DNA of 64,000 nucleotides from an uncultured Clostridia bacterium (GCA_934122155.1 CAKOVX010000002.1:62001-126000); one strand, 5' to 3'. Positions 51,723-62,169 are shown, numbered from the stretch's first letter. Notes: generated from the letters alone by a model not told the origin. Program-made: numbers and translations.

Positions 51723-53723
51723 TTAACCAGCAACTTCAGAAAAATACTCATTAATTTTTTCAATAAGAAGATTTTTTACCTCTTCAATACTCATACCTTC
51801 AATTTGTGCTCCAGCTAGATTAATATGGCCTCCGCCACCAAGTTTTTCTAAAATAACTTGTACATTTATATCTCCAATTGATCTACCACTAATACATACT
51901 TTATCTCCTAGTTTCCCTATAACAAATGATGCTGTTATATTACTAATTGTTAATAGCTCATCTGCTGCTTTTGCACATATTATGTTTGCGTCTTTATCAT
52001 TTTCACTATAAATAGAAATTCCTATTGTATCATTTATTATTTCAGATTGATCAACAATTTTTGATATTTTATTATATGTTTTTAAATCACTTTGGAACCA
52101 TTTTTTAACTTTTATAATGTCTATACCACATTTTCTTAAATACGCTGCTGCTTCAAATGTTCTTACACCTGTTTTAAATGTAAAGTTTTTAGTATCCATC
52201 ATAATTCCGGCATATAGAGCTTCTGCCTCAAGAGTTGTTAATTCAACCTCTTTTGGTGCATACTCTAATATTTCTGTTACAAGCTCACAAGCTGATGATG
52301 CATATACTTCATGAAAAGTTAAAATTGCCTCTTCTATATAGTCAGGACTTTTTCTGTGGTGATCTATTATAGCAATTTTATGTGTTTCTTCTAATAATTC
52401 TGGAACTTCAACATAGTTTCGTTTATGTGTGTCTACTACTATAAGCAATGTTTCTGGATCTATTTTAGATAATGCTTCAGATTTATTAATAAAAGTTTCT
52501 TGGTATTCTTTTTCTTCTTTAGCTGCTTGCATAAAGTTTTCTAAACTAACACCAGTAGTAGTATTTACTATATAGCACTCTACTCCCATACTTTTTGCTA
52601 GTCTATATAAGCCCATTCCGGCTCCCATAGAGTCTATATCTCCATTAGTGTGTCCCATAATCATTACGTTTTTAGCTTCTTGCATTAATTCTAGTAAAGC
52701 ATGTGATACTATTCTTGCTTTTACTTTTGTTCTTTTTTCAAGCTCTTGGGTTTTGCCACCAAAGAACTGATATTTTCCATTTTCTCTTATTACTGTTTGA
52801 TCTCCACCTCTACCTAAAGCTATGTCTAAGCCAGCTTGTGCGAATTTATATTTTTCGTAATTAGACTCTCCTTCTGTTGAAATTGATATACTTAATGTTA
52901 TTTGTATTTTATTAGATACTTCTAGTTCTTTTATTGTGTCTAAAATGTTAAATTTATTTTCTTCTAATTTTTCTAAGTGCTTTCTTTCAAATATATATAC
53001 AAAAGTATCTCTTTCTGATTTTACAATTAACCCTTCAAATTCTGTTGCCCAATCATAAATTTTTTTTTCTATTTGTGCCATTAGTAATGGTTTTTCTTCA
53101 TCACTAATTCTTTGATTTACCTCTTCAAAGTTGTCTATCATAATTAGTCCAACGCAAATTTGAGATTCATAATATTTATTTTCTAAGTCAATACTTTTTG
53201 TTTCATCTAAAAAATACATAGTGCATATATATTCTTCTTTAGATTTTGTGTATTTTCCAAGTATTTCATAAATTTTATTTCCTATTTCTAATTCTTTATG
53301 AATACTTTTTTCTGGGTTTTCTTCATTGTTTTCTATTTCTAGTTTTATTTGTTTTAATAAATCATTTAAAATATTTTTTATATCTACATTAGCAAATTCT
53401 TGAACAAATTTGTTACTTCTCCAAACCATATTTCCATTTGTTTCTGCTATAACTAATGGAAATGGTGAATTTGTCATTGTATTTTTAGCTAGTTTGTCTA
53501 TGTTTAATGTTAAGTCTTGTAAATGATCTGAAAATTCGGTTCTCCTTTTTTGGTTACTCCAATATGTGTATGCTAAAATTAATGTGTATAATATTATTGA
53601 TGGTACTATATAATGCACGTCTAAAATACTAATTACAATTAAAAGTATTGCAATTAATATTAAATATATTTTTGTTCTTGATATTAAGCCATCAAATATT
53701 TTTTTGCTACTATTATTTTTCAT
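51723..53723 (-). CDS. gdpP: Cyclic-di-AMP phosphodiesterase GdpP
   Basis: This 666-residue membrane protein breaks down c-di-AMP, which controls potassium and cell-wall balance. Two N-terminal membrane segments are followed by a PAS-like domain, a degenerate GGDEF domain (ICVGLIMIDNFEEVNQRISD) and the DHH-DHHA1 phosphodiesterase (IMGHTNGDIDSMGAGM, LIVVDTHKRNYV, IIDHHRKSPDY, GGGGHINLAGAQ). I start at the ATG giving MKNNSSKKIF, with AAGGAG ahead; the GTG six codons upstream overlaps that site. Confidence 0.95.
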   Translation of the reverse strand: MKNNSSKKIFDGLISRTKIYLILIAILLIVISILDVHYIVPSIILYTLILAYTYWSNQKRRTEFSDHLQDLTLNIDKLAKNTMTNSPFPLVIAETNGNMVWRSNKFVQEFANVDIKNILNDLLKQIKLEIENNEENPEKSIHKELEIGNKIYEILGKYTKSKEEYICTMYFLDETKSIDLENKYYESQICVGLIMIDNFEEVNQRISDEEKPLLMAQIEKKIYDWATEFEGLIVKSERDTFVYIFERKHLEKLEENKFNILDTIKELEVSNKIQITLSISISTEGESNYEKYKFAQAGLDIALGRGGDQTVIRENGKYQFFGGKTQELEKRTKVKARIVSHALLELMQEAKNVMIMGHTNGDIDSMGAGMGLYRLAKSMGVECYIVNTTTGVSLENFMQAAKEEKEYQETFINKSEALSKIDPETLLIVVDTHKRNYVEVPELLEETHKIAIIDHHRKSPDYIEEAILTFHEVYASSACELVTEILEYAPKEVELTTLEAEALYAGIMMDTKNFTFKTGVRTFEAAAYLRKCGIDIIKVKKWFQSDLKTYNKISKIVDQSEIINDTIGISIYSENDKDANIICAKAADELLTISNITASFVIGKLGDKVCISGRSIGDINVQVILEKLGGGGHINLAGAQIEGMSIEEVKNLLIEKINEYFSEVAG

Positions 53724-53800
53724 AAAAAGCTCCTTTTTCACACATATATTGTACTATTTTTATACACTTTTGTCAATTTTCTATAATATAAAAGTAAACA

Positions 53801-53838
53801 AAAAAAGAGGCAGCTTTTTGTTTTAGCTACCTCTTTTA
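53801..53838 (-). terminator. Terminator of rpoBC
   Basis: The stem AAAAGAGG-C-AGCT / AGCT-A-CCTCTTTT lies 6 bases beyond the rpoC stop and continues into T-rich sequence on the minus strand. Confidence 0.87.
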
Positions 53839-53843
53839 ATTTT

Positions 53844-56800
53844 TTATTCAGCTTTGTTTTCTTCCTCTTCTTCATTTTGTTCTGTATTTATATGTGTATT
53901 TTTGTAAACTGGAAGTCCTGTTCCTGCTGGTATTAATTTACCAATAATAACGTTTTCTTTTAATCCAATTAAGTCATCAACTTTACCTTTAACAGCAGCT
54001 TCTGTTAATACTCTTGTTGTTTCTTGGAATGAAGCAGCTGATAAGAAGCTTTCTGTTGCTAATGATGCTTTTGTAATTCCTAGTAATATACGTTTTCCTG
54101 TTGCAGGACGTTTTCCTTCTGCTTCTACTAATGCGTTTTTGTCCTCAAATTCATGTATATCAACTAATGATCCAGCAAACATATCTGTGTCTCCGTTATC
54201 TTCTACTCTTACCTTTTTAAGCATTTGTCTACCAATTACTTCAATATGCTTGTCATTGATATCAACACCTTGGTTACGGTAAACTTTTTGAACTTCTTGA
54301 ATTAAGTATTCATATACTCCTTCAGGTCCTTTTATTGCTAATATTTCAGCTGGGTTTAAAGCACCTTCGATTAATGGATCTCCTGCTTTTACTTCGTCTC
54401 CATCTTTTACACGTAATTTAGATCTAAATGGAATTGTATATGTTTTTGAATCATCTTTAGATGTAACAACAATTTCTTTCTTCTTTTTGTCTTCAACAAT
54501 TTTAACTTTACCATCTATTTCTGTCATTACTGCTAATCCCTTTGGTTTACGAGCTTCAAATAGCTCTTCAACTCTAGGAAGACCTTGTGTAATATCGGCA
54601 ACACCAGCAACACCACCAGAGTGGATAGTTCTCATTGTTAACTGTGTACCAGGCTCACCAATTGATTGAGCTGCAATAATACCAACAGATTCACCAATAT
54701 TAACTTCGTCACGAGTTGCCAATCCCATACCATAACATTTACGGCAAACACCATGTTTTGTATGGCATCCTAATACTGAACGAACTTTTACCGTTTCAAT
54801 TCCTGCTGCTATAATTTGTTCAGCAATTTTGTCTGTAATCATTGTATTTGTATCAACAATTAATTCTTTTGTTTCAGGATTAATTATATCTTCTAATGGA
54901 TATCTACCAACTAGTCTTTCTTCCATTTTTTCAACAATTTGGTTTCCATCTTTAATATCAAATACTGTAAGACCTTCATGTGTTCCACAGTCTTCTTCAC
55001 GAACTATAATGTCTTGAGAAACATCAACAAGTCTTCTTGTTAAGTAACCAGAGTCAGCTGTTCTTAAAGCTGTATCTGCTAAACCTTTTCTAGCACCGTG
55101 TGCAGAAATAAAGTATTCTAGTGCATCTAGACCCTCACGGAATGAAGATGTAATAGGAATTTCTACTGTTTTACCAGTTGTACTAGCCATAAGACCACGC
55201 ATACCCGCAATTTGTCTTAATTGGTTGATGTTACCTCTGGCTCCAGATTGACTCATCATATATACTGGGTTTAAGTCATCAAAGTTACTCTTCATTGCTT
55301 CTGTAACTTCATCTGTTGCTTTTTCCCATATTTTAATAACTGAGTTATATCTTTCGTCCTCTGTTATTAAACCACGTTTATATTGTTTTAATACGTTATT
55401 TACTTGTTCATTTGCTTCAGCAAGAATTTTCTTTTTAGCTTCTGGTACTTTAACATCATCAACAGAAACTGTAATACCAGCTGTTGTAGAGTGTTTGAAG
55501 CCTGTTGCTTTAATATAGTCTAGTAATTCCGCTGTTGCACTTAAACCATTTGCATTTATTGATTTTGCAATTATTTTTCCTAAGTTTTTCTTAGAAACTG
55601 CAAAGTTAAGCTCTGGTTCAAATAGGTTTTCTGGTTTTGTTCTATCAACAAATCCTAAGTTTTGTGGAATTCCTTCATTGTAAATTAATCTACCAACTGT
55701 TGTTTGAACTTTTCTTGTTTCTAATTTACCATCTATTTCTTTTTGAATTCTTACAAATATTTTAGCATGTAAACCTAAATCATGGTTAAAATATGCTATT
55801 TTAGCTTCTTCTGGTGAAGAATAATAATTTCCTTCTCCTTCTTCTCCAGGAACATCCATTGTTAAGTAGTAAGCACCTAAAATCATATCTTGTGTAGGTA
55901 CTGTTACTGGCTTACCATCTTGTGGTTTTAAAAGGTTATTTACAGAAAGCATTAAATATCTTGCTTCTGCTTGTGCTTCTGGTGATAATGGTAAGTGAAT
56001 AGCCATTTGGTCACCGTCGAAGTCAGCGTTGAAAGCTGTACATACTAATGGGTGTAGTTTTATAGCTCTACCTTCTACTAAAACTGGTTCAAATGCTTGA
56101 ATACCAAGTCTATGTAGTGTAGGAGCACGGTTTAATAATACTGGGTGATCTTTTATAACATCCTCTAGTATATCCCATACTTCTGGTCTTAATCTTTCAA
56201 CCATTCTTTTAGCATTTTTAATATTATGTGCAATTCCACGTCCAACTAATTCTTTCATAACAAATGGTTTGAATAATTCAACTGCCATTTCTTTTGGAAC
56301 ACCACATTGATATATTTTAAGTTCTGGTCCAACAACTATAACTGAACGACCTGAATAATCAACACGTTTTCCTAATAAGTTTTGACGGAATCTACCTTGT
56401 TTTCCTTTTAATAAGTCTGATAGAGATTTTAATGCTCTACCACCAGCACCTGTAACTGGTCTTCCACGTCTGCTGTTATCAATTAAAGCATCAACAGCTT
56501 CTTGTAGCATTCTTTTTTCATTACGTACAATAATTTCTGGTGCACCTAATTCTAATAATCTTTTTAAACGATTATTTCTATTTATAACTCTACGATATAA
56601 GTCGTTTAAGTCTGATGTAGCAAATCTACCACCATCTAATTGTACCATTGGTCTTAAATCTGGTGGAATAACTGGAATTACATTCATTATCATCCACTCA
56701 GGTTTATTTCCTGATATTCTAAATGCTTCAACTGTGTCTAATCTTTTTATTAATTTTGCCTTTTTTTGTTCACTTGCTTTTTCAAGTTCTTTTTTAAGCT

Positions 56801-57371
56801 TTTCAGATAATTTTTCTATATCAACTTTTTCTAGTAATTCTTGTATTGCTTCAGCTCCCATTCTTGCAGTAAAAGAGCCTCTTCCATATTTTTCATCTGC
56901 TTCACGATATTCTTTTTCTGATAGTACTTGACCTATTGTTAAGTCTGAACTACCTTTATCTGTTACAATATATGATGCAAAATATATTACCTTTTCTAAG
57001 CTTCTTGGAGATACATCAAGTACTAAGCCTATTCTACTTGGAATTCCTTTAAAATACCAAATATGTGCAACTGGTGCAGCAAGTTCAATATGTCCCATTC
57101 TTTCACGTCTAACTTTAGATTTTGTTACTTCAACACCACATCTATCACAGACAATTCCTTTATATCTTACCCTTTTATATTTACCACAATGACATTCCCA
57201 GTCTTTTGTTGGTCCAAATATTCTCTCACAAAATAGACCATCTTTTTCTGGTTTAAGTGTTCTGTAATTAATAGTCTCTGGTTTTTTTACTTCACCTTTT
57301 GACCATTCTCTAATTTTTTCATCTGATGCTATTCCAATTTTAAGTTTGTTAAAAATTTCTAATTCATCCAC
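53844..57371 (-). CDS. rpoC: RNA polymerase beta' subunit
   Basis: This 1175-residue subunit carries the active-site NADFDGDQMAIHLPLS, the N-terminal zinc-binding cysteines (CHCGKYKRVRYKGIVCDRCG), the second zinc site (CGTHEGL, then CHTKHGVCRKCYG), and GEPGTQLTMRTIHSGG. It ends in a short Glu/Asn-rich tail. The start is GTG behind GGGGG; this binding site lies in the loop of a small hairpin (57375-57390). Confidence 0.98.
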   Translation of the reverse strand: MDELEIFNKLKIGIASDEKIREWSKGEVKKPETINYRTLKPEKDGLFCERIFGPTKDWECHCGKYKRVRYKGIVCDRCGVEVTKSKVRRERMGHIELAAPVAHIWYFKGIPSRIGLVLDVSPRSLEKVIYFASYIVTDKGSSDLTIGQVLSEKEYREADEKYGRGSFTARMGAEAIQELLEKVDIEKLSEKLKKELEKASEQKKAKLIKRLDTVEAFRISGNKPEWMIMNVIPVIPPDLRPMVQLDGGRFATSDLNDLYRRVINRNNRLKRLLELGAPEIIVRNEKRMLQEAVDALIDNSRRGRPVTGAGGRALKSLSDLLKGKQGRFRQNLLGKRVDYSGRSVIVVGPELKIYQCGVPKEMAVELFKPFVMKELVGRGIAHNIKNAKRMVERLRPEVWDILEDVIKDHPVLLNRAPTLHRLGIQAFEPVLVEGRAIKLHPLVCTAFNADFDGDQMAIHLPLSPEAQAEARYLMLSVNNLLKPQDGKPVTVPTQDMILGAYYLTMDVPGEEGEGNYYSSPEEAKIAYFNHDLGLHAKIFVRIQKEIDGKLETRKVQTTVGRLIYNEGIPQNLGFVDRTKPENLFEPELNFAVSKKNLGKIIAKSINANGLSATAELLDYIKATGFKHSTTAGITVSVDDVKVPEAKKKILAEANEQVNNVLKQYKRGLITEDERYNSVIKIWEKATDEVTEAMKSNFDDLNPVYMMSQSGARGNINQLRQIAGMRGLMASTTGKTVEIPITSSFREGLDALEYFISAHGARKGLADTALRTADSGYLTRRLVDVSQDIIVREEDCGTHEGLTVFDIKDGNQIVEKMEERLVGRYPLEDIINPETKELIVDTNTMITDKIAEQIIAAGIETVKVRSVLGCHTKHGVCRKCYGMGLATRDEVNIGESVGIIAAQSIGEPGTQLTMRTIHSGGVAGVADITQGLPRVEELFEARKPKGLAVMTEIDGKVKIVEDKKKKEIVVTSKDDSKTYTIPFRSKLRVKDGDEVKAGDPLIEGALNPAEILAIKGPEGVYEYLIQEVQKVYRNQGVDINDKHIEVIGRQMLKKVRVEDNGDTDMFAGSLVDIHEFEDKNALVEAEGKRPATGKRILLGITKASLATESFLSAASFQETTRVLTEAAVKGKVDDLIGLKENVIIGKLIPAGTGLPVYKNTHINTEQNEEEEENKAE

Positions 57372-57374
57372 TTT

Positions 57375-57464
57375 ATTTAGCCCCCTAAATATTTTTCTTT
57401 TTTCATACTTGTTTAAACAAGTTTTACACCGCTGTGCAATTCTATATTGCTAACTTGTTTAAAC
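57375..57464 (-). promoter_or_regulatory. Structured rpoB-rpoC intercistronic region
   Basis: A 16-base perfect palindrome ACTTGTTTAAACAAGT lies at 57407-57422, and its first 12 bases recur at 57453-57464. Between them GCAAT and ATTGC form a small hairpin. Next to the rpoC start, ATTTAG and CTAAAT (57375-57380, 57385-57390) pair around the C-run that is the rpoC ribosome binding site on the other strand, so the site is presented in a loop. Confidence 0.6.
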
Positions 57465-57485
57465 TTTCTGAATGGCTATTAAATT

Positions 57486-60400
57486 TTACTCTTCGCTATC
57501 ATCAAATTCATCTATATCTAGCAAATCCTCGTCATCTAATAATAAGTCCTCATCATCTAAGCTATCTTCATCATCTAAAAGTTCGCTTTCTTCTGAATAT
57601 CCATCTGCTAGTTCGTCTTCATCAACAATTGCAAGTTCTTCATCCATTTTAGGGTCATCTTTAATACTATTAAAATCAATGCCTTCATCAATGTTTTCTT
57701 TTAATTCTAGTTCTCTATTATCTTCTGAAAGAAGCTTAATATCTAGTCCTAAAGATTGAAGTTCTTTTACTAATACTTTAAATCCTTCTGGAACTCCTGG
57801 TTCTGGAACATTTTCGCCTTTTACAATTGCTTCATATGTTTTTACTCTTCCTACAATATCATCAGATTTAACTGTTAACATTTCTTGAAGTGTATATGCA
57901 GCACCATAAGCCTCTAATGCCCAAACTTCCATTTCTCCAAATCTTTGTCCACCAAATTGTGCTTTACCACCAAGAGGTTGTTGTGTTACTAATGAGTATG
58001 GTCCAGTTGAACGAGCATGTATCTTGTCATCTACTAAGTGGTGTAGTTTTAACATGTACATTACACCAACTGTAATTGGGTGATCAAATGGTTCACCTGT
58101 TCTACCATCATATACTACTGTTTTTCCGTCTTCTCTTAGCCCTGCTTTTTTAAATAAGTCTCTAATTTCTTCGTTTGTAGCACTATCAAATACTGGTGTT
58201 GCTACTTTAAATCCTAGAGCTTTGGCAGCCATACCTAAGTGAACTTCTAGAACTTGGCCTAAGTTCATACGAGAAGGAACACCAAGTGGGTTTAATACTA
58301 TATCTACTGGAGTACCATCTGGTAAGAATGGCATATCTTCTTCTGGTAATATACGTGAAATAACACCTTTGTTACCATGACGTCCAGCCATTTTATCACC
58401 AACAGATATTTTTCTTTTTGTTGCAATATAGCAACGAATTATTTGGTTTACTCCAGGTCCTAGTTCATCAGAATTTTCTCTTGTAAATATTTTAACATCT
58501 ACAATTGTTCCTGCTTCACCATGTGGAACACGAAGTGAGTTATCTCTAACTTCTCTAGCTTTTTCGCCAAATATTGCACGAAGTAGTCTTTCTTCTGCTG
58601 TTAGTTCTGTTTCTCCTTTTGGAGTTACTTTACCAACTAATATATCTCCTGGTCTAACTTCTGCACCTATACGAATAATTCCATTTTCATCTAGGTCTTT
58701 TAAACTGTCATCTCCAACATTTGGAATATCTCTTGTAATTTCTTCTGGTCCTAATTTTGTGTCTCTACATTCGCAATCATATTCTTCTATGTGGATTGAT
58801 GTATAAACATCTTCTTTTACTAATCTTTCATTAATTAAAACAGCATCCTCATAGTTATAACCTTCCCAAGTTGTGAAAGCTATTAAAACGTTTTTACCAA
58901 GTGCCATTTCTCCATCTTTTGTTCCTGGTCCATCAGCAATTAAGTCTCCTGCTTTAACTTTTTCTCCAACACTTACGACTGGTCTTTGATTTATACATGT
59001 TCCACCATTTGTTCTTTTGAATTTTCTTAAGTGGTAAACATCTACTTCATCTTTTTTATTTCTGATTTTAATTTCCTCACCAGTTACTCTTTCAACTATA
59101 CCATCATTTTTAGCCATTACTGTAATTCCAGAGTCTTTTGCTGCTCTATATTCCATACCTGTACCAACTATTGGTGATTCTGTTGTAAGTAATGGAACTG
59201 CTTGACGTTGCATGTTTGCACCCATTAGAGAACGTTTTACGTCATCATGCTCTAAGAATGGAATCATTGCTGCTGCAACTGATACTAATTGTTTTGGTGA
59301 TACCTCAACAAAGTCAACTTGGTCTTTATCAACCATTGTAATATCTGCTCTGTGACGTACACGAATTCTATCATTAACAAATTTTCCTTCTTTATCAAGT
59401 GGTTCTGATGCTTGAGCAACTATGTATTTGTCTTCTTCATCAGCTGGCATGTACACAACTTCGTCAGTTACAACTCCATTTTCATGGTCTACTTTTCTAT
59501 ATGGTGTTTCAATAAATCCATATTCATTTATAACAGCAAATGATGAAAGTGCTGATATAAGTCCAATGTTTGGTCCTTCTGGAGATTCTACTGGACATAA
59601 TCTACCATAGTGTGTATAGTGAATATCACGAACTTCGAATCCAGCTCTTTCACGTGATAAACCACCAGGTCCTAATGCAGAAATTCTTCTTTTATGAGTT
59701 AATTCTGAAAGTGGGTTTGTTTGATCCATGAATTGTGATAGTTGTGAACTTCCAAAGAATTCTCTAATAGAAGATGTTATTGGTTTTGTGTTTATTAATG
59801 ATTGTGGTGTAACTATATCTAAGTCTTGAATTGTCATTCTTTCACGAACAACTCTTTCTAATCTTGTTAAACCAATTCTAAATTGGTTTTGTAATAATTC
59901 ACCAACACAACGAATACGACGATTTCCTAAGTGGTCAATATCATCAACATTTCCTAATCCATGTTCTAAGTTTAATAAATAACTGATTGAAGCAATAATA
60001 TCTTCGTTCGTAACATGTTTTGGTACTAGCTCATCTAGTCTTTCTTTAATAACATCATGTAGTTCTTTTGGGTCTGTTGTATCAATAATTGATTTTAATA
60101 CTATGTAATTTACCATTTCTTTAATGTGTAAGTCACTTAAATCAACATCTGGTAATATACTGTGGATATTTACAGTTCCGTTTCCGATAATTCTTACTGG
60201 TTTATCATCTATTTTTACATCAACAATATTAATTCCACTATTTTGAATTGCAATTGCTGCATCCTCAGAAATACTGCTATCTTTTTCTGCTAATACTTCT
60301 CCTGTTTCTGGATCAATAATGTCATTATAAGCAATTCTTCCTTCAATTCTTGATGCTAAACCTAATTTTTTATTAAATTTATATCTACCTACTTTTGCTA

Positions 60401-61199
60401 GGTCATATCTTCTGTCATCAAAAAATAAGCCATTGAATAAGTTTCTTGCAGCATCTGCTGTTGGTAATTCTCCTGGTCTTAATTTTTTGTATATCTCAAC
60501 TAAGGCTTCTTCTTGAGTTTTAATTGGGTCTTTTGCTAAAGTTTCTTTTATTTTGTTTTCTTCCCCAAATAGTTCTGTAATTTGTTCATCTGTTACAATT
60601 CCTAATGCTCTTAAAAGTGTTGTAACTGGTATTTTTCTAGTTCTATCAACTCTAGCCCAAAATACATCATTTCCATCTGTTTCATATTCTATCCATGCAC
60701 CACGAATAGGCATAACAGTAGATGTGTAAATTCTTCTACCTGTTTTGCTATCAAAATCTTGTGCATAGTAGCAACCTGGTGAACGAACTAATTGGCTTAC
60801 TACAACTCTTTCTGCACCATTAATTACAAAAGTTCCGCTATCTGTCATAAGTGGAAAATCGCCAAGATAAATTTCTTGCTCTTTAATTTCACCTGTTTCA
60901 CGGTTGATAAGCCTTACCTTTACATGTAATCTTGTAGAGTAAGTTGCATCACGTTCTTTGGCTTCTTCTAGTGTGTATTTAGTTTTTTCTTCCATGTAGT
61001 AGTCTAAGAATTCAAGTACAAGGTTTCCTGAATAATCAACTATTGGAGATACGTCTCTAAGAACTTCTCCTAAGCCTTCTTCAATAAACCAATTGTATGA
61101 GTCTTTTTGAACTTGAATCAAGTTTGGCATTTCGATTGAATCGCCGATTTTTGCAAAAGTTTTACGAGTACATTTCTCGTGTTTAATTTCTTTTAACAA
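57486..61199 (-). CDS. rpoB: RNA polymerase beta subunit with long acidic tail
   Basis: This 1237-residue subunit contains the rifampicin-pocket region (FGSSQLSQFMDQTNPLSELT, HKRRISALGPGGLSRERAGF), GRHGNKGVISRILPEEDMPF and the C-terminal QPLGGKAQFGGQRFGEMEVW. After the family end (about residue 1165) there are some 65 Asp/Glu/Leu-rich residues (LDDEDSLDDEDLLLDDEDLL) that most RpoB proteins lack. The start is probably TTG (MLKEIKHEKC) behind AGGGAG; no ATG is suitably placed. A strong promoter lies about 340 bases upstream. Confidence 0.98.
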   Translation of the reverse strand: MLKEIKHEKCTRKTFAKIGDSIEMPNLIQVQKDSYNWFIEEGLGEVLRDVSPIVDYSGNLVLEFLDYYMEEKTKYTLEEAKERDATYSTRLHVKVRLINRETGEIKEQEIYLGDFPLMTDSGTFVINGAERVVVSQLVRSPGCYYAQDFDSKTGRRIYTSTVMPIRGAWIEYETDGNDVFWARVDRTRKIPVTTLLRALGIVTDEQITELFGEENKIKETLAKDPIKTQEEALVEIYKKLRPGELPTADAARNLFNGLFFDDRRYDLAKVGRYKFNKKLGLASRIEGRIAYNDIIDPETGEVLAEKDSSISEDAAIAIQNSGINIVDVKIDDKPVRIIGNGTVNIHSILPDVDLSDLHIKEMVNYIVLKSIIDTTDPKELHDVIKERLDELVPKHVTNEDIIASISYLLNLEHGLGNVDDIDHLGNRRIRCVGELLQNQFRIGLTRLERVVRERMTIQDLDIVTPQSLINTKPITSSIREFFGSSQLSQFMDQTNPLSELTHKRRISALGPGGLSRERAGFEVRDIHYTHYGRLCPVESPEGPNIGLISALSSFAVINEYGFIETPYRKVDHENGVVTDEVVYMPADEEDKYIVAQASEPLDKEGKFVNDRIRVRHRADITMVDKDQVDFVEVSPKQLVSVAAAMIPFLEHDDVKRSLMGANMQRQAVPLLTTESPIVGTGMEYRAAKDSGITVMAKNDGIVERVTGEEIKIRNKKDEVDVYHLRKFKRTNGGTCINQRPVVSVGEKVKAGDLIADGPGTKDGEMALGKNVLIAFTTWEGYNYEDAVLINERLVKEDVYTSIHIEEYDCECRDTKLGPEEITRDIPNVGDDSLKDLDENGIIRIGAEVRPGDILVGKVTPKGETELTAEERLLRAIFGEKAREVRDNSLRVPHGEAGTIVDVKIFTRENSDELGPGVNQIIRCYIATKRKISVGDKMAGRHGNKGVISRILPEEDMPFLPDGTPVDIVLNPLGVPSRMNLGQVLEVHLGMAAKALGFKVATPVFDSATNEEIRDLFKKAGLREDGKTVVYDGRTGEPFDHPITVGVMYMLKLHHLVDDKIHARSTGPYSLVTQQPLGGKAQFGGQRFGEMEVWALEAYGAAYTLQEMLTVKSDDIVGRVKTYEAIVKGENVPEPGVPEGFKVLVKELQSLGLDIKLLSEDNRELELKENIDEGIDFNSIKDDPKMDEELAIVDEDELADGYSEESELLDDEDSLDDEDLLLDDEDLLDIDEFDDSEE

Positions 61200-61208
61200 A
61201 AAAATCAC

Positions 61209-61512
61209 TCCCTAAAAAAAATTAAGCAGAAGATAAATATATGATTTTAATAAAAAGTCCTTCTTGTTTCTATAATTGGTTTACAGATTGGCATATTTTC
61301 TGCTCTCTAAATACCCGTTCCGTAAGAAATTATATAACAATTCCTCTTTTTATTAAATTAACATAACGTTGTTATAAAAGACAACAAAAATACGGTTGAC
61401 ATTTTTGTCAACTGTTTCATTTGCTGTTTATTTAATAAAACTTATTTTTATATTAACCATTCCATCCACCTTAAACGGAGATTAATACATTTAATCAAAA
61501 CATATCTATTTT
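61209..61512 (-). promoter_or_regulatory. Long leader of rpoB
   Basis: About 300 untranslated bases lie between the promoter and rpoB. They contain the dyad GTTGACA-TTTT-TGTCAAC (61395-61412). AGCAGAA (61225-61231) can pair with TTCTGCT (61299-61305), and TAATTTTTTTT follows the proximal arm on the minus strand, as in an attenuator. I see no coding sequence and no known ribosomal-protein leader motif. Confidence 0.5.
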
Positions 61513-61541
61513 AGTATAACATCTGGTGTACTTGCTGTCAA
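61513..61541 (-). promoter_or_regulatory. Sigma-A promoter for rpoB
   Basis: On the minus strand TTGACA (61541-61536) and TATACT (61518-61513) are 17 bases apart, with an extended TG two bases before the -10. Confidence 0.88.
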
Positions 61542-61601
61542 TGTTTTTTAGCAAATTTTTCCGATTTATTTATACCATTTCTTAATTTTTTTACTGCAAT
61601 A

Positions 61602-61630
61602 TAGACAAACAAAATTTAATATAGTAAAAT
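61602..61630 (+). promoter_or_regulatory. Promoter of the small multidrug-export gene
   Basis: TAGACA (61602-61607) and TAAAAT (61625-61630) are 17 bases apart, about 34 bases before the start codon. Confidence 0.65.
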
Positions 61631-61663
61631 ACTTACATTGCTGATAGAAATGAGGTAAATTAT

Positions 61664-62155
61664 ATGTCTATAATTTTAAAATATTTAATTACTTTTTTTG
61701 TAGGTATGGTGCCTATTCTAGAGTTAAGAGGTGCTATTCCAATAGGTGTTGGACTTGGTCTTTCATATTTTGAAGCTTTTATATGTAGCTTTATTGGAAA
61801 TATAGTTCCTATATATTTTATTGTTAAATATATTAGACCTTTGTTTGATTTCTTTGGAAGATGGAAACCTTTTAAAGTTATAATTGATTGGGCTACTGAA
61901 AGAGCCACAAGAAAAATTGAAGAAAGTGAAAAATTACAAAACTACACAGCTTTAGGTTTATTTTTATTTGTGGCAGTTCCTTTACCTGGTACTGGTGCAT
62001 GGGTTGGTTCTTTAATTGCTAACTTTTTAAATTTACCACCTAAAAAAGCTATTCCACCTATTGTAACTGGTGTTCTTGTTGCTGGTATTATTGTTTTAGC
62101 AGTAACTGCTGCCGCTAATGGGGGTATTCAATATTTGTTTAATCACGTTCATTAA
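61664..62155 (+). CDS. Small multidrug-export family membrane protein (COG2426)
   Basis: This 163-residue protein has about four hydrophobic segments. The first loop, MVPILELRGAIPIGVGLGLS, and the central FVAVPLPGTGAWVGSLIANF are the signatures of PF06695. Despite the family name a transport substrate has not been settled. It stands alone behind GAGG with its own promoter and is followed by the second hairpin element. Confidence 0.87.
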   Translation: MSIILKYLITFFVGMVPILELRGAIPIGVGLGLSYFEAFICSFIGNIVPIYFIVKYIRPLFDFFGRWKPFKVIIDWATERATRKIEESEKLQNYTALGLFLFVAVPLPGTGAWVGSLIANFLNLPPKKAIPPIVTGVLVAGIIVLAVTAAANGGIQYLFNHVH

Positions 62156-62169
62156 AATTAATATAATTA

